DNA of 64,000 nucleotides from JALOAT01 sp041687015 (GCA_041687015.1 JAWLCT010000008.1:1-64000), one strand, 5' to 3'. Shown: positions 54,543 to 63,795, numbered from the stretch's first letter. Numbers and translations are program-made. The notes: generated from the letters alone by a model not told the origin.

Positions 54543-54911
54543 GTGAGCACCATGGATCTGAAAGAACTTCAACGGCAACTGCGCGCGTTCGCCGAGGAGC
54601 GCGATTGGGATCAGTTCCACAACCCGAAGAACCTCGTGATGGCACTGGCCGGTGAGAGCGGGGAACTGCTGGAGATCTTCCAGTGGATGACGCCCGAGCA
54701 GGCGGCCCGTGTGGCGGAAGATGCCAGGAAGTTTCGCGCCGTGCAGGACGAGATGGCCGACGTGTTCATCTACCTGGCGAGACTCGCCGACAAGCTCGGC
54801 GTGGACCTGGAGGCGGCGGTCACGCACAAGATCGCCCATAACGCCGCCAAATACCCCGTGGCGAAATCACGGGGAAACTGTCGCAAATACACTGAGTTGC
54901 AGGATGACTGA
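54543..54911 (+). CDS. MazG-like nucleotide pyrophosphohydrolase
   Basis: A 119- to 122-residue helical protein of the all-alpha NTP-PPase superfamily (dCTPase/MazG-like). Metal-binding acids: GESGELLEIFQWM and DEMADVFIYLARLAD. Likely hydrolyses non-canonical or excess (d)NTPs. The start may be GTG at 54543 or ATG at 54552. Monocistronic as far as can be seen. Confidence 0.9.
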   Translation: MSTMDLKELQRQLRAFAEERDWDQFHNPKNLVMALAGESGELLEIFQWMTPEQAARVAEDARKFRAVQDEMADVFIYLARLADKLGVDLEAAVTHKIAHNAAKYPVAKSRGNCRKYTELQDD

Positions 54912-55027
54912 AGTGCCGTTTTGTGCAGACGCTGATGGCGTCGCGCTCACCAATTCCTTGAGAAATCTGCAATCGTCCTCACAGAAACGGTGAGACGTAT
55001 GCCCCATCCTCTCGCCTGGGGGCATAT

Positions 55028-55351
55028 ATGAACACCAGGCGTTATCAGGTGATCTTCACGGGGCGTTGCGTGGCCGGCCTGGAAGAAGCGGCGGTCATCA
55101 GCAATCTCGTGCTCGACGTGGGGGTTTCCGAACAAAAAGCACGTTCGTTGCTGCGCATGCATCGCGTGGTGCTCAAGCGGTTTGCCATGGCCGGCGATGC
55201 GCAGAAGATGGTCACCAAGCTGGAACGCGCCGGTCTGGTGTGTGCCATCGAGGAAATCGCCCCTGCCGAGATCCCTGCCGACGGCGCAGGTGCCGGCGAA
55301 AGCACCCTGGTGAGTTTTCTCAGCAAGTTCAGCCCCCTCAGGAAGAAGTGA
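55028..55351 (+). CDS. Small protein of unknown function
   Basis: A 107-residue soluble protein (MNTRRYQVIFTGRCVAGLEE, ARSLLRMHRVVLKRFAMAGD). The first 80 residues have a beta-alpha-beta rhythm seen in a small conserved domain of envelope proteins; no family can be named. The C terminus is charged and flexible (SFLSKFSPLRKK). Confidence 0.6.
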   Translation: MNTRRYQVIFTGRCVAGLEEAAVISNLVLDVGVSEQKARSLLRMHRVVLKRFAMAGDAQKMVTKLERAGLVCAIEEIAPAEIPADGAGAGESTLVSFLSKFSPLRKK

Positions 55352-55668
55352 TCCGCTCCTGCACGGACACCGGCGTGTCCGCGTAACCGCCTTCCTGCCG
55401 CACTCATCCTTCCTACTTTTCCCCGGAAACGTGCAACGGCACGCAAAAAATCGCTCGCGGGCATCGGTCTTGTGGAACACCGGCGCGATCGCCTGTTCAA
55501 AGGCTTGAAGCTGACACCGGGTCGCCCCGAATGCGCGCTGCGCCGCTTGAGAGTGCCGTCACCACCCGCCAGGACGTCCGCCGGCCACCGCGCTGTGCCC
55601 GCGCCGGCGGTTTGCCGCACGCATGTCACCCCAGGTGTTCCCGCCGCCTTCCCTGAGGAGCCTACATA
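55352..55668. other. 317-bp leader before the OFA transporter
   Basis: No protein-like frame was found. A GAGGAGCCTAC ribosome site lies right before the transporter ATG. Promoter elements were not recognised. Confidence 0.5.
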
Positions 55669-57024
55669 ATGTCGTTTTTCGACAAAGCCCACACCGTTGC
55701 GGATCCCCATTACAACCGTTGGTTGATCCCGCCGGCCGCACTCGCCGTACATCTCTGCATTGGCCAGGCCTATGCGCTCAGTGTCTTCAACCTGCCCATG
55801 TCCCGGCTCATCGGCATCGATGCCCCCGCCGCCGGCGACTGGGGCCTCACCACGACGGTGTGGATCTTCAACATCGCGTTCTTCTTCCTCGGCATTTCCG
55901 CTGCCACTTTCGGCAAATGGGTGGAGCGTGCCGGGCCCCGCAAGGCCATGTTCACGGCGGCCCTTTGCTTCGGCGGCGGGTTCCTGGTTTCAGCGTTGGG
56001 CGTGTATCTGCATACCATCTGGCTCGTGTATCTGGGTTATGGGGTGCTGGGCGGCATCGGTCTCGGGATAGGCTACATCTCGCCGGTATCCACCCTGATG
56101 AAATGGTTTCCCGACCGGCCGGGCATGGCCACCGGCCTCGCCATCATGGGTTTTGGCGGCGGTGCGATGCTAGGCTCGCCGCTCGCCGTGGGCCTGATGG
56201 ACTTCTATGCCACGCCCGCTTCGGTTGGGGTGTGGGAGACCATGGTTACCATGGGGGCGATCTATTTCGCCATGATGATGTTCGGCGTATGGAACATCCG
56301 CGTGCCGGCACCGGACTGGCATCCGCCGAAGTGGCATACCGTGCCTGTCACCGTGCGCGCCAACCACAACCTCGCCGGGCTGGATGCCAACCAGGCCATC
56401 CGCACGCGGCAGTTCTGGATGGTGTGGCTGGTGCTCTGCACCAACGTGACCGCGGGCATCGGTATCCTCTCCCAGGCCTCGCCCATGATTCAGGAGATGT
56501 TTACGGACCACATCACCGCGGCGGCGGCAGCCGGTTTCGTCGGGCTGCTGAGCCTGTTCAATCTGCTCGGGCGTTTCTTCTGGTCATCCCTGTCCGACAA
56601 ACTCGGGCGCAGGTGGACCTACACGATCTTCTTTGTGCTGGGTGCCGGTCTGTACGCCGCCATCCCCACATTGGGCGGGTTCTCGTCGCCGTTCCTGTTC
56701 GTACTCGCGGCCATCGTGATCGTCAGCATGTATGGCGGCGGCTTCGCCACGGTGCCCGCCTACCTGCGCGATCTGTTCGGCATGAAGCAGGTCGGCGCCA
56801 TTCACGGGCGTCTGCTCACGGCCTGGTCCACCGCAGCCATTCTGGGGCCGAGCCTGGTCACCTATCTGCGTGAATACCAGATCAACGCCGGTGTCGCACC
56901 GGCCGACGCCTATTCCATGACCATGTACATCATGGTTGCGATCCTCCTCGTCGGTCTGACCGCCAACCTGCTCGTCGGCAGGACCCGCGTGCCAACCCCT
57001 CAGCCTCAGATGGTGAACGCATGA
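55669..57024 (+). CDS. OFA-family MFS antiporter (oxalate/formate-like)
   Basis: A 451-residue inner-membrane transporter with twelve predicted helices. Features: YNRWLIPPAALAVHLCIGQA at the start, loop 2-3 FGKWVERAGPRKAMF and the duplicated GRFFWSSLSDKLGRRWTYTI, and MKWFPDRPGMATGLAIMGFG typical of the oxalate:formate antiporter group. The real substrate may be another carboxylate. Its stop overlaps the start of a 46-residue partner (ATGA). Confidence 0.9.
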   Translation: MSFFDKAHTVADPHYNRWLIPPAALAVHLCIGQAYALSVFNLPMSRLIGIDAPAAGDWGLTTTVWIFNIAFFFLGISAATFGKWVERAGPRKAMFTAALCFGGGFLVSALGVYLHTIWLVYLGYGVLGGIGLGIGYISPVSTLMKWFPDRPGMATGLAIMGFGGGAMLGSPLAVGLMDFYATPASVGVWETMVTMGAIYFAMMMFGVWNIRVPAPDWHPPKWHTVPVTVRANHNLAGLDANQAIRTRQFWMVWLVLCTNVTAGIGILSQASPMIQEMFTDHITAAAAAGFVGLLSLFNLLGRFFWSSLSDKLGRRWTYTIFFVLGAGLYAAIPTLGGFSSPFLFVLAAIVIVSMYGGGFATVPAYLRDLFGMKQVGAIHGRLLTAWSTAAILGPSLVTYLREYQINAGVAPADAYSMTMYIMVAILLVGLTANLLVGRTRVPTPQPQMVNA

Positions 57025-57161
57025 ATTCCACAACCCCACGGTTCCGCACCGGTGACGCCACACGTCTGCTCGTTGCCTGGCTGGTCGTCGGTCTGCCCCT
57101 TGCCTGGGGCGTTTGGCAGGTGGTGGTGAAGTCCCTGGTGCTGTTCGGTGTCGGGGACTGA
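57021..57161 (+). CDS. MFS transporter small subunit-like protein
   Basis: A 46-residue single-helix protein (MNSTTPRFRTGDATRLLVAW, then LVVGLPLAWGVWQVVVKSLV) overlapping the transporter stop by 4 nt. Small one-helix proteins of this type follow OFA-family transporter genes in other proteobacteria and are annotated as an MFS small subunit. Function is not established here. Easily missed because of its size. Confidence 0.8.
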   Translation: MNSTTPRFRTGDATRLLVAWLVVGLPLAWGVWQVVVKSLVLFGVGD

Positions 57162-57171
57162 AATCACCCGT

Positions 57172-57216
57172 GCTGTAGGAACCCACGCGGCCGGCTGCCG
57201 CCGTGATTCCTACAGC
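57172..57216. terminator. Long stem-loop after the transporter unit
   Basis: GCTGTAGGAA (57172-57181) pairs with TTCCTACAGC (57207-57216), with further imperfect pairing inside. Either a terminator between convergent genes or a REP-like element; it begins GTAGGA like the RAYT-linked REPs but differs beyond that. Confidence 0.65.
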
Positions 57217-57229
57217 AGGGCCGGCGTGT

Positions 57230-57799
57230 TCAGGAAATGAAATAGGCGGTGCGGGCCTTGAGGGCCGTGCCGTACATGCCGGCGACGCCGCACACATCCA
57301 CCGGGACGATCCATTCGTCCGGATCGAAGCCCATCATGCTCAGCGACGGCGCGCAGATCTGAAAATGCACACCGGCCTCGCGTGCAATGGCGATCTGCTC
57401 CTCCAGGGGCGCCATTTCACCCTGCATGACGTGATTGAAGAAGCGGCGTCCCAGTCCGCCGAAGGCCATTTTCGAAGGGGCCAGGTCCTTGCTGCTGCCC
57501 GGCAGCATGAGGTTGATGAGGCGGTGGCTGAGCTTCTTGCCCCTGAGCTTGCGCCCCTTCTTGATCACACTGCAGCCCCAGAACGTGAAAAACATGGACA
57601 CCTCCATGCCCATGGCCACGGCGCCGTTGGCCATCATAAACGCTGCCATGGCCTTGTCGAAATCGCCCGAGAGCAGAATGATGGACACCTTGTCCTCGGG
57701 CACGCGCTCACGCAACTGCTCAAGCTCGGATTCCAGCCGGGCGATGCGGGCCGTGAGTTCCTTGGTGGGGGAGGGGGCGACGGTGTGGGTGGAAGACAT
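57230..57799 (-). CDS. DsrE-family sulfur-carrier-like protein
   Basis: A 189-residue protein of the DsrE/DsrF-like (DsrE2/DsrE3) group. After a charged N-terminal coiled coil (ELTARIARLESELEQLRERV) come KVSIILLSGDFDKAMAAFM, FFTFWGCSVIKKGRK with a conserved cysteine, FQICAPSLSMMGF and DVCGVAGMYGTALKA. Members linked to sulfur oxidation carry persulfide with TusA and rhodanese; those genes are not adjacent. Start with AGGAG upstream. Divergent from the MarR gene, with an operator-like site between. Confidence 0.88.
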   Translation of the reverse strand: MSSTHTVAPSPTKELTARIARLESELEQLRERVPEDKVSIILLSGDFDKAMAAFMMANGAVAMGMEVSMFFTFWGCSVIKKGRKLRGKKLSHRLINLMLPGSSKDLAPSKMAFGGLGRRFFNHVMQGEMAPLEEQIAIAREAGVHFQICAPSLSMMGFDPDEWIVPVDVCGVAGMYGTALKARTAYFIS

Positions 57800-57905
57800 G
57801 CGGGGCTCCTTTTTCTCTTGATTCGATCCATCCGGGCTGTGTTGCCTGCCCGGTGTCACGATCAGTAAAGTGACCTTACCCGCCTGATACCAATGAAAAT
57901 ATTTA

Positions 57906-57920
57906 GTTAGTTGCGCTAAC
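57906..57920. promoter_or_regulatory. Candidate MarR operator
   Basis: Perfect inverted repeat GTTAG-TTGCG-CTAAC located between the divergent DsrE and marR starts, 20 bp upstream of the marR ATG. Size and position fit a dimeric MarR binding site; regulation of both genes is inferred. Confidence 0.6.
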
Positions 57921-57940
57921 AAACGAAAGGAAGTGAAGCG

Positions 57941-58375
57941 ATGGAGCGTCTGGACGTGGTCGGGCTGCTGAATGCGGCGCAGCAACTGGAGCGGAATGTG
58001 GCGATTTCGCTCATGTATTCCGGACTGCGCCTGGCCCAGTTCCGCCTCCTCGACCGGATCGCCTCCTGCAGGGACATCACGGTGACCGAGGTGAGCCGCC
58101 GGATGAACATCACCCGCGCTACCGCAAGTGTGATGATCAACGAGCTGATCCGCAGCGGCGTGCTGGCCGTCATCGACAACCCCACGGATCGCCGATCTTT
58201 CCATGTGCGACTCACGGAGCTTGGCATGAACAAGCTCAATGTCGCGCGCAGCGACCTGTCGGTGCTTATGGACACCTTGTCCACGCGCTATCCGGCGGAA
58301 ACCATCCGCGCCCTGAATGGTTTTGCACAGCGCATGCTCGAACGCGAATCGACCGCGCCCAAGCGCTTGCGCTGA
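57941..58375 (+). CDS. MarR-family transcriptional regulator
   Basis: A 144-residue winged-helix regulator: RLLDRIASCRDITVTEVSRR, RMNITRATASVMINELIRSG (recognition helix), and wing VIDNPTDRRSFHVRLTELG. Dimerises through the N- and C-terminal helices. Divergent from the DsrE-family gene. Several cysteines are absent apart from Cys43, so thiol sensing is not obvious. Confidence 0.92.
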   Translation: MERLDVVGLLNAAQQLERNVAISLMYSGLRLAQFRLLDRIASCRDITVTEVSRRMNITRATASVMINELIRSGVLAVIDNPTDRRSFHVRLTELGMNKLNVARSDLSVLMDTLSTRYPAETIRALNGFAQRMLERESTAPKRLR

Positions 58376-58915
58376 TTACCACATCAGATCATCAGGCACC
58401 TGGTACTTGGCATAGGGATCATCGGCGTCGGGTGCGGCGCTGGCGTCGCCGCCGGTGGCGCTCACTACGCACGCTGCATCGCGTTCACGGATTTTGTCAG
58501 CCACCGCCGCAGGTACGATGTTGTATTGCCCGTGCAGCTTCACGATGGCGGCACCGCCGTTCACCAGCTGCCGGTGCACATCGGCATTGACGTACAGGCG
58601 TCGCACCTTGCGGCCGTCGATGAAATTGAAGGTGATGTCGCCATCGCCCTTGGGCAGACGGTTGGCATCGATCATCTGCCTGATCTGCGCGGCCCTGGCC
58701 TTGCGCTCGGCCTCTTCCTGACGCTGGCGGTTGAGCCGGCGGTCGCGTTCGGCCTTCTCTTCCTGCGCCTTTTGCGCCTGCCGACGCTGTTCGTCGTTGC
58801 GCGTGGCGTTGCCGCCTTTCTTGTCCTGCTGGCGTTTTTCCTGCCGCGTCTGGCGCACGCGCTTCTCGTCCACCAGGCCGAGTTTCAACAGCTGATCCTG
58901 TAACGAATTACCCAA
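58376..58915 (-). CDS. DUF2058 family protein
   Basis: A 179-residue protein: the N terminus (MGNSLQDQLLKLGLVDEKRV) is followed by a long Lys/Arg/Gln/Glu-rich helix, then the DUF2058 core (DITFNFIDGRKVRRLYVNAD, HRQLVNGGAAIVKLHGQYNI, VPAAVADKIRERD). YaiL of E. coli is a relative, of unknown function and associated with nucleoprotein or polysaccharide synthesis. Its stop abuts the MarR stop. Confidence 0.92.
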   Translation of the reverse strand: MGNSLQDQLLKLGLVDEKRVRQTRQEKRQQDKKGGNATRNDEQRRQAQKAQEEKAERDRRLNRQRQEEAERKARAAQIRQMIDANRLPKGDGDITFNFIDGRKVRRLYVNADVHRQLVNGGAAIVKLHGQYNIVPAAVADKIRERDAACVVSATGGDASAAPDADDPYAKYQVPDDLMW

Positions 58916-59112
58916 GGTTCTCTCTCCGCCGGGGTATGCGACTGGGTCGCTAGTTTAGAACCTATCGCCCGCCTGCGCAGCCCGCGCGGGCGGCGCCGGG
59001 CGAACCCGGTGGTGCGTCCGCAGTCAGAGGCTTGCGTTGGTGCCGCGCGGCGGACGTGAAATAATCCGCGCCTCGCCTGCCAAGTGGCCGCCCTCCCAAA
59101 GGAAACATCCTC

Positions 59113-60846
59113 GTGAGCACAGAAACCTACATCGCAGGCAAAGATGCCTCCCTGGAATCCTCCATCGCACGTATGCAGGCGAGGCTCGCGGCGCTGGGCT
59201 ATCAGGTGGAGGAACGTTCCTGGCTCAATCCGCTGGACGGTGTGTGGTCAGTGCACGTGAGCGAGCGGGACTGCCCGCTGCTGTTCACCAACGGCAAGGG
59301 CGCGTCGCAACAGGCCGCCCTGGCGAGCGCCCTGGGCGAGTTTTTCGAGCGCCTGAGCACCAATTATTTCTGGACCCACTATTACCTGGGCGAGGCCAAT
59401 GCCAACCGCGAAGTGACCCACTTTCCGGGCGAACGCTGGTTCAGCCTCAATGACCAGGATGCCTGGCCCGAAGGACTGCTTACGCCGGAATTGCGCCAGT
59501 TTTACAACCCGGACGGCGAGGTGCCGGCCGCGGCCCTGGTGGACCTCAATTCCGGCAATGCACGGCGCGGTATTTGTGCCGTGCCTTACCTGCGCCAGCG
59601 GGACGGGGCGCGCGTGTGGTTTCCGGTGAACATCATCGGCAACCTGTACGTGAGCAACGGCATGTCCGCGGGCAATACCCCTGCGGAAGCGCGCACCCAG
59701 GCTTTGTCGGAAATCCTCGAGCGCCACGTGAAGTTCCGCATCATTGGCGAGGGCCTGTGCCTGCCCGAGGTGCCCGACACGGTGCTCGCCCGCTTCCCGC
59801 GCATCCGCGCCGGCATCGACGCGCTGCGCGCCGCGGGCTTTGGCGTCCTGGTCAGGGATGCCTCCCTGGGCGGCATGTACCCGGTGATGAACGTGACCCT
59901 GCTGAACCCGCAGGATCAGGGCTGTTTTGCCAGTTTTGGCGCCCATCCCCGTTTCGAGGTGGCCCTGGAGCGTGCGCTCACCGAGCTGTTGCAGGGCCGC
60001 GCACTGGATGCGCTCGGCGGCTTCCCCGCACCCGGCTTCGATCGTGACGAGGTGGCCCATCCCCAGAACCTGGAGATGCACTTCGTGGATTCCAGCGGCA
60101 TCGTCGGCTGGGACTTTTTGGGCGATACACCGGACTTCCCCTTCGTCGCGTGGGATTTTGCCGGTACCACCGAACAGGAATACCGCTTTCTGGTCGACCT
60201 CATCCACGCCGAAGGCCACGACGTCTACATCACCGACCACACCGAGCTGGGCGTCTATGCCTGCCGCATCCTGGTGCCCGGGATGTCGGAGATCTATCCC
60301 GTCGACGACCTGCAGTGGGAGAACAACAGCATCGGCAACAGCCTGCGCGAGGCGGTGCTGAATCTGCCCCGCCTGGCGCCGGAGGCCTGCGCCGGCCTGC
60401 TCGCGGCACTGGATGATCTCGGTCTGGATGACGGACGCCCGGTGGCGGCCCTGGTGGGGCTGGCGGCCGATCCCGGCTCGGCATGGGCGCAGCTGCGTGT
60501 GGGTGAGCTCAAGACCCTGCTGGCGCTCGCCGCCGGCGACACCGAGGCGGTGCGCGAGGGTTGTGACTGGGTGCGCCACTTCGGCCAAATCGATGTCGCG
60601 CGCCGGCGCATTTATCAGTGCATCGACAGCCTGCTGCAGTTGGATGCGCCCGACAGCTACCAGGACGCGCTGCACGGTCTCTACGGCACGGAGGCCGTGG
60701 CCCGGGCCAGGGCGATGCTGGCTGGTGAACTGCGTTTCCCGGGTCTGCACGCCCCCGGCCTTGCCCTGGAGGGCTGCGATTTGCACCAACGCCTGCTGGC
60801 CGCCTATGACAAGCGCCACGGCAGGGCGGCGTCAGTTCGCGCCTGA
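59113..60846 (+). CDS. ycaO: YcaO (S12 methylthiotransferase accessory factor-type)
   Basis: A 577-residue ATP-dependent YcaO protein with C-terminal repeats. The start is a GTG (STETYIAGKDASLESSIARM). The YcaO ATP-binding residues lie in GASQQAALASALGEFFERLS and the AEARTQALSEILERHVKF segment. In E. coli, YcaO enhances beta-methylthiolation of ribosomal protein S12. Related domains form azolines and thioamides; no peptide precursor or partner is found beside it, so the S12-type role is the better guess. Confidence 0.92.
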   Translation: MSTETYIAGKDASLESSIARMQARLAALGYQVEERSWLNPLDGVWSVHVSERDCPLLFTNGKGASQQAALASALGEFFERLSTNYFWTHYYLGEANANREVTHFPGERWFSLNDQDAWPEGLLTPELRQFYNPDGEVPAAALVDLNSGNARRGICAVPYLRQRDGARVWFPVNIIGNLYVSNGMSAGNTPAEARTQALSEILERHVKFRIIGEGLCLPEVPDTVLARFPRIRAGIDALRAAGFGVLVRDASLGGMYPVMNVTLLNPQDQGCFASFGAHPRFEVALERALTELLQGRALDALGGFPAPGFDRDEVAHPQNLEMHFVDSSGIVGWDFLGDTPDFPFVAWDFAGTTEQEYRFLVDLIHAEGHDVYITDHTELGVYACRILVPGMSEIYPVDDLQWENNSIGNSLREAVLNLPRLAPEACAGLLAALDDLGLDDGRPVAALVGLAADPGSAWAQLRVGELKTLLALAAGDTEAVREGCDWVRHFGQIDVARRRIYQCIDSLLQLDAPDSYQDALHGLYGTEAVARARAMLAGELRFPGLHAPGLALEGCDLHQRLLAAYDKRHGRAASVRA

Positions 60847-60917
60847 TCCGGTGCGCGGGCCCGGGCTTCTGGGCTATGAATGGATCGACGCGCCGTGCCC
60901 CGAAAGGCGACAGCACC

Positions 60918-61616
60918 ATGGATGCGCCCCTGCCGTTACCGCCGCTGCGTGAATTCGGCCGCCTGACCCGTGAGCTGCGTGTCGCCAACCGGTTTTTTCT
61001 GAGCGACGGACCGGCGGGTCTGGTGGAGTGGGTGGTCAATTACGCCTGCCGTTACAAGCGCCACGCCCTGCGCATGGAGCGGCGTCTGTTCCGGGCCCGC
61101 AAGAACGAACTCCACCAGAACCGTCCCTATTCCTGCCGGGAAATGGGGGCGCCGCCACCGATGCTGTCCGGGCAGGGCCGCATCAATCCGGTGGGTGTGC
61201 CTTACCTCTATCTGGCCAGCGATGCAAAAACCGCCGTGGCGGAAGCGCGCCCGTGGATAGGCTGCAAGGTCACGGTGGCGGAATTCCGCATCCGGCACGC
61301 CATGGAAGTGGTGAATTTCTCCAGGCGGCGCTTTCTGCGACGGGGCGGCGCGCATGCGGAGGAAGCGGTCTGGAAAACGCTGATCTCCTCACTGTTTTCC
61401 ACCCCCTTCGACCCGCGCGACGACACCGCCTACGTGCCTACCCAGTACCTGGCCGAACGCCTGAAACGGGAAGGCTTCGGCGGCATTCTTTACGACTCCG
61501 CACTGCGTGGCGAGGGTTACAACGTGGCATTCTTCACACCGGGTGCGGCGCGGGCCGCGCGCTGCTCCCTGGTGGAGGTGGGCGCCATCAATTACCGCAT
61601 CCGTCGTACGCGTTGA
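60918..61616 (+). CDS. RES-domain protein (second, without antitoxin)
   Basis: A 232-residue protein with the RES signature: LFRARKNELHQNRPYSCREM, GRINPVGVPYLYLASDAKTA with Arg, VAEARPWIGCKVTVAEF with Glu, and ILYDSALRGEGYNVAFF with Ser. It could act as an NAD+-consuming toxin like other RES proteins. Unlike the pair at 7.7-8.9 kb, no Xre/MbcA antitoxin gene is adjacent. An in-frame ATG at 60876 is possible; 60918 has AAGG upstream. Confidence 0.82.
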   Translation: MDAPLPLPPLREFGRLTRELRVANRFFLSDGPAGLVEWVVNYACRYKRHALRMERRLFRARKNELHQNRPYSCREMGAPPPMLSGQGRINPVGVPYLYLASDAKTAVAEARPWIGCKVTVAEFRIRHAMEVVNFSRRRFLRRGGAHAEEAVWKTLISSLFSTPFDPRDDTAYVPTQYLAERLKREGFGGILYDSALRGEGYNVAFFTPGAARAARCSLVEVGAINYRIRRTR

Positions 61617-61667
61617 GACGTTCTTCTCTATACTGCGCGGCTTTCGCATAACCCGGGAATCGGACCA

Positions 61668-62054
61668 ATGAGTGAGACGCTGAGCGACAGCGACATCCTC
61701 GCTGCGGCAATCCTGTCTGCGGACGGGCGTTATCAGTACAGCGTCGGGAAGATGGTGGAGAACGGCGAAGTCTGGAGTCTGCGTTGCGACGACGGCTGGG
61801 TGGTAATGAGCTCGCAGGACGGCGAGGAGTGCCTGCCGGTGTGGCCGCATCGCCAGTTTGCGGCCCAGTGGGCCACCGGTGAATGGGCGGACTGCACCCC
61901 CGAAGCGGTCCCCCTCGCCGTATGGATGGAGCGTTGGACACCGGGCCTGGAACGGGACGGCACCCTGCTGGCGGTATTTCCGCACAGTGACGAGGAAGGC
62001 ACCGTGGTGACGCCCGGGGAACTCTTCGATGCCCTGAATCGGGCACGCCGCTGA
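61668..62054 (+). CDS. DUF2750 family protein
   Basis: A 128-residue acidic protein of DUF2750: VWSLRCDDGWVVMSSQDGEE, LPVWPHRQFAAQWATGEWAD, VFPHSDEEGTVVTPGELFDA. Function unknown; members are soluble cytoplasmic proteins of many gammaproteobacteria. 51 bp after the RES protein. Confidence 0.87.
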   Translation: MSETLSDSDILAAAILSADGRYQYSVGKMVENGEVWSLRCDDGWVVMSSQDGEECLPVWPHRQFAAQWATGEWADCTPEAVPLAVWMERWTPGLERDGTLLAVFPHSDEEGTVVTPGELFDALNRARR

Positions 62055-62176
62055 CGCCAGGTCAGGCAAGGAACAAGCGGCTCGCCGCGCTCGCGTTTCT
62101 TTCTGGCCGCGGGGCGTACGCGTGAGGGACGCGTCCGGCGTTAAAATGCCCCCTCCACCGCCGCTTTCCTGCTCCC

Positions 62177-63787
62177 ATGTTGCGACTCACTGAAATCAGG
62201 CTGTCCCTCGACCACCCCGAAGAGGCGCTCGACACAGCCGTGCGTGAACGGCTTGGACTCGACGCCCGGGCCGCTGTCGACTGCACGGTGGTGCGGCGTG
62301 GCTACGATGCCCGCAAGCGCAACGACATCCGGCTGGTGTACACCCTGGATGTGGCCGTGCCCGACGAAGCCGCTTTGCTACAGCGCTTTGCCGGCGATCC
62401 CCACGTGAAACCGGCGCCGGACATGCGCTACCGCTTCGTGACCCAGGCGCCGAAAGACCTGCCGCTGCGTCCGGTGGTGATCGGCACCGGCCCTTGCGGC
62501 TATCTGGCCGGGTTGGTGCTGGCGCAAATGGGGTTTCGCCCGCTCATCCTCGAGCGCGGCAAGGCGGTGCGCGAGCGCACCAAGGACACCTTCGGCTTCT
62601 GGCGTCACGGGCCGCTTGATCCCGAATCCAACGTGCAGTTCGGCGAGGGCGGCGCGGGCACGTTTTCCGACGGCAAGCTCTACAGCCAGATCAAGGACCC
62701 GCACCACCACGGTCGCAAAGTGCTGGAGGAATTCGTGAAGGCGGGGGCGCCCGAGGAAATCCTCTACGTGAGCAAGCCCCACATCGGCACCTTCCGTCTG
62801 GTGTCGATGGTGGAGAACCTGCGCGCCACCATCGAATCCCTCGGCGGCGAAATCCGTTTTCAGAGCAAGGTGGACGACATCGAGATCGACGCTGGACAGG
62901 TGCGCGCCGTGCACCTGGCCGGCGGTGAGCGCATCCCGGCCGATCACGTGGTGCTGGCGGTCGGCCACAGCGCCCGCGATACCTTCCGCATGCTGTATGA
63001 ACGCGGCGTGTACCTGGAAGCGAAACCGTTTTCCATGGGCGTACGCATCGAACACCCGCAATCGCTCATTGATCGCGTGCGCTTCGGCCGCTTTGCCGGC
63101 CACCCTTTGCTGGGCGCCGCCGACTACAAACTGGCGCACCACTGCAAGAATGGGCGGTCCGCCTACAGCTTCTGCATGTGTCCGGGCGGCCAGGTGGTGG
63201 CCGCGGCCTCGGAGCCGGGCGGCGTGGTGACCAATGGCATGAGCCAGTATTCCCGCGCCGAACGCAATGCCAACAGCGCCATCGTGGTGGGCGTCACGCC
63301 GGCGCAGGACTATCCCGATCATCCGCTCGCGGGTATCGAATTTCAGCGCCAATGGGAAGCGCGCGCCTTTGCGGCGGGCGGTGCCAACTACGACGCCCCG
63401 GCGCAGCGTGTCGGCGATTTCCTGGCGGGCCGTCCCTCCGCCGCACTCGGTGCCGTGGCGCCGTCCTACCAGCCCGGCGTGCACATGACCGACCTCAGCC
63501 AGTGCCTGCCCGACTTCGTGACCGAGGCGCTGCGCGAAGCCATCCCCGCGTTCAATCGACAGATTCCGGGCTTCGCCATGGACGATGCGCTGATGACCGG
63601 GGTGGAAACCCGTACCTCGTCGCCGGTGCGTGTCAAACGCGGCCCCGACTGCCAGAGCATCAACATCCGAGGTCTTTATCCCGCCGGCGAAGGCGCCGGC
63701 TACGCCGGCGGCATCCTGTCCGCGGCGGTGGACGGCATCAAAGTCGCCGAAGCCCTGGCGGTCAGTATTGCAGGGCAACAGGCCTAG
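62177..63787 (+). CDS. FAD-dependent oxidoreductase, COG2509 family
   Basis: A 536-residue flavoprotein. A ferredoxin-like N-terminal domain (LRLTEIRLSLDHPEEALDTA, VRRGYDARKRNDIRLVYTLD) precedes the FAD domain: VVIGTGPCGYLAGLVLAQMG (dinucleotide fold), then FGEGGAGTFSDGKLYSQIKD and VETRTSSPVRVKRG. The C-terminal GLYPAGEGAGYAGGILSAAV contacts FAD. Relatives are annotated as FAD-dependent proteins of unknown reaction. Confidence 0.92.
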   Translation: MLRLTEIRLSLDHPEEALDTAVRERLGLDARAAVDCTVVRRGYDARKRNDIRLVYTLDVAVPDEAALLQRFAGDPHVKPAPDMRYRFVTQAPKDLPLRPVVIGTGPCGYLAGLVLAQMGFRPLILERGKAVRERTKDTFGFWRHGPLDPESNVQFGEGGAGTFSDGKLYSQIKDPHHHGRKVLEEFVKAGAPEEILYVSKPHIGTFRLVSMVENLRATIESLGGEIRFQSKVDDIEIDAGQVRAVHLAGGERIPADHVVLAVGHSARDTFRMLYERGVYLEAKPFSMGVRIEHPQSLIDRVRFGRFAGHPLLGAADYKLAHHCKNGRSAYSFCMCPGGQVVAAASEPGGVVTNGMSQYSRAERNANSAIVVGVTPAQDYPDHPLAGIEFQRQWEARAFAAGGANYDAPAQRVGDFLAGRPSAALGAVAPSYQPGVHMTDLSQCLPDFVTEALREAIPAFNRQIPGFAMDDALMTGVETRTSSPVRVKRGPDCQSINIRGLYPAGEGAGYAGGILSAAVDGIKVAEALAVSIAGQQA

Positions 63788-63795
63788 GAAGAGAA

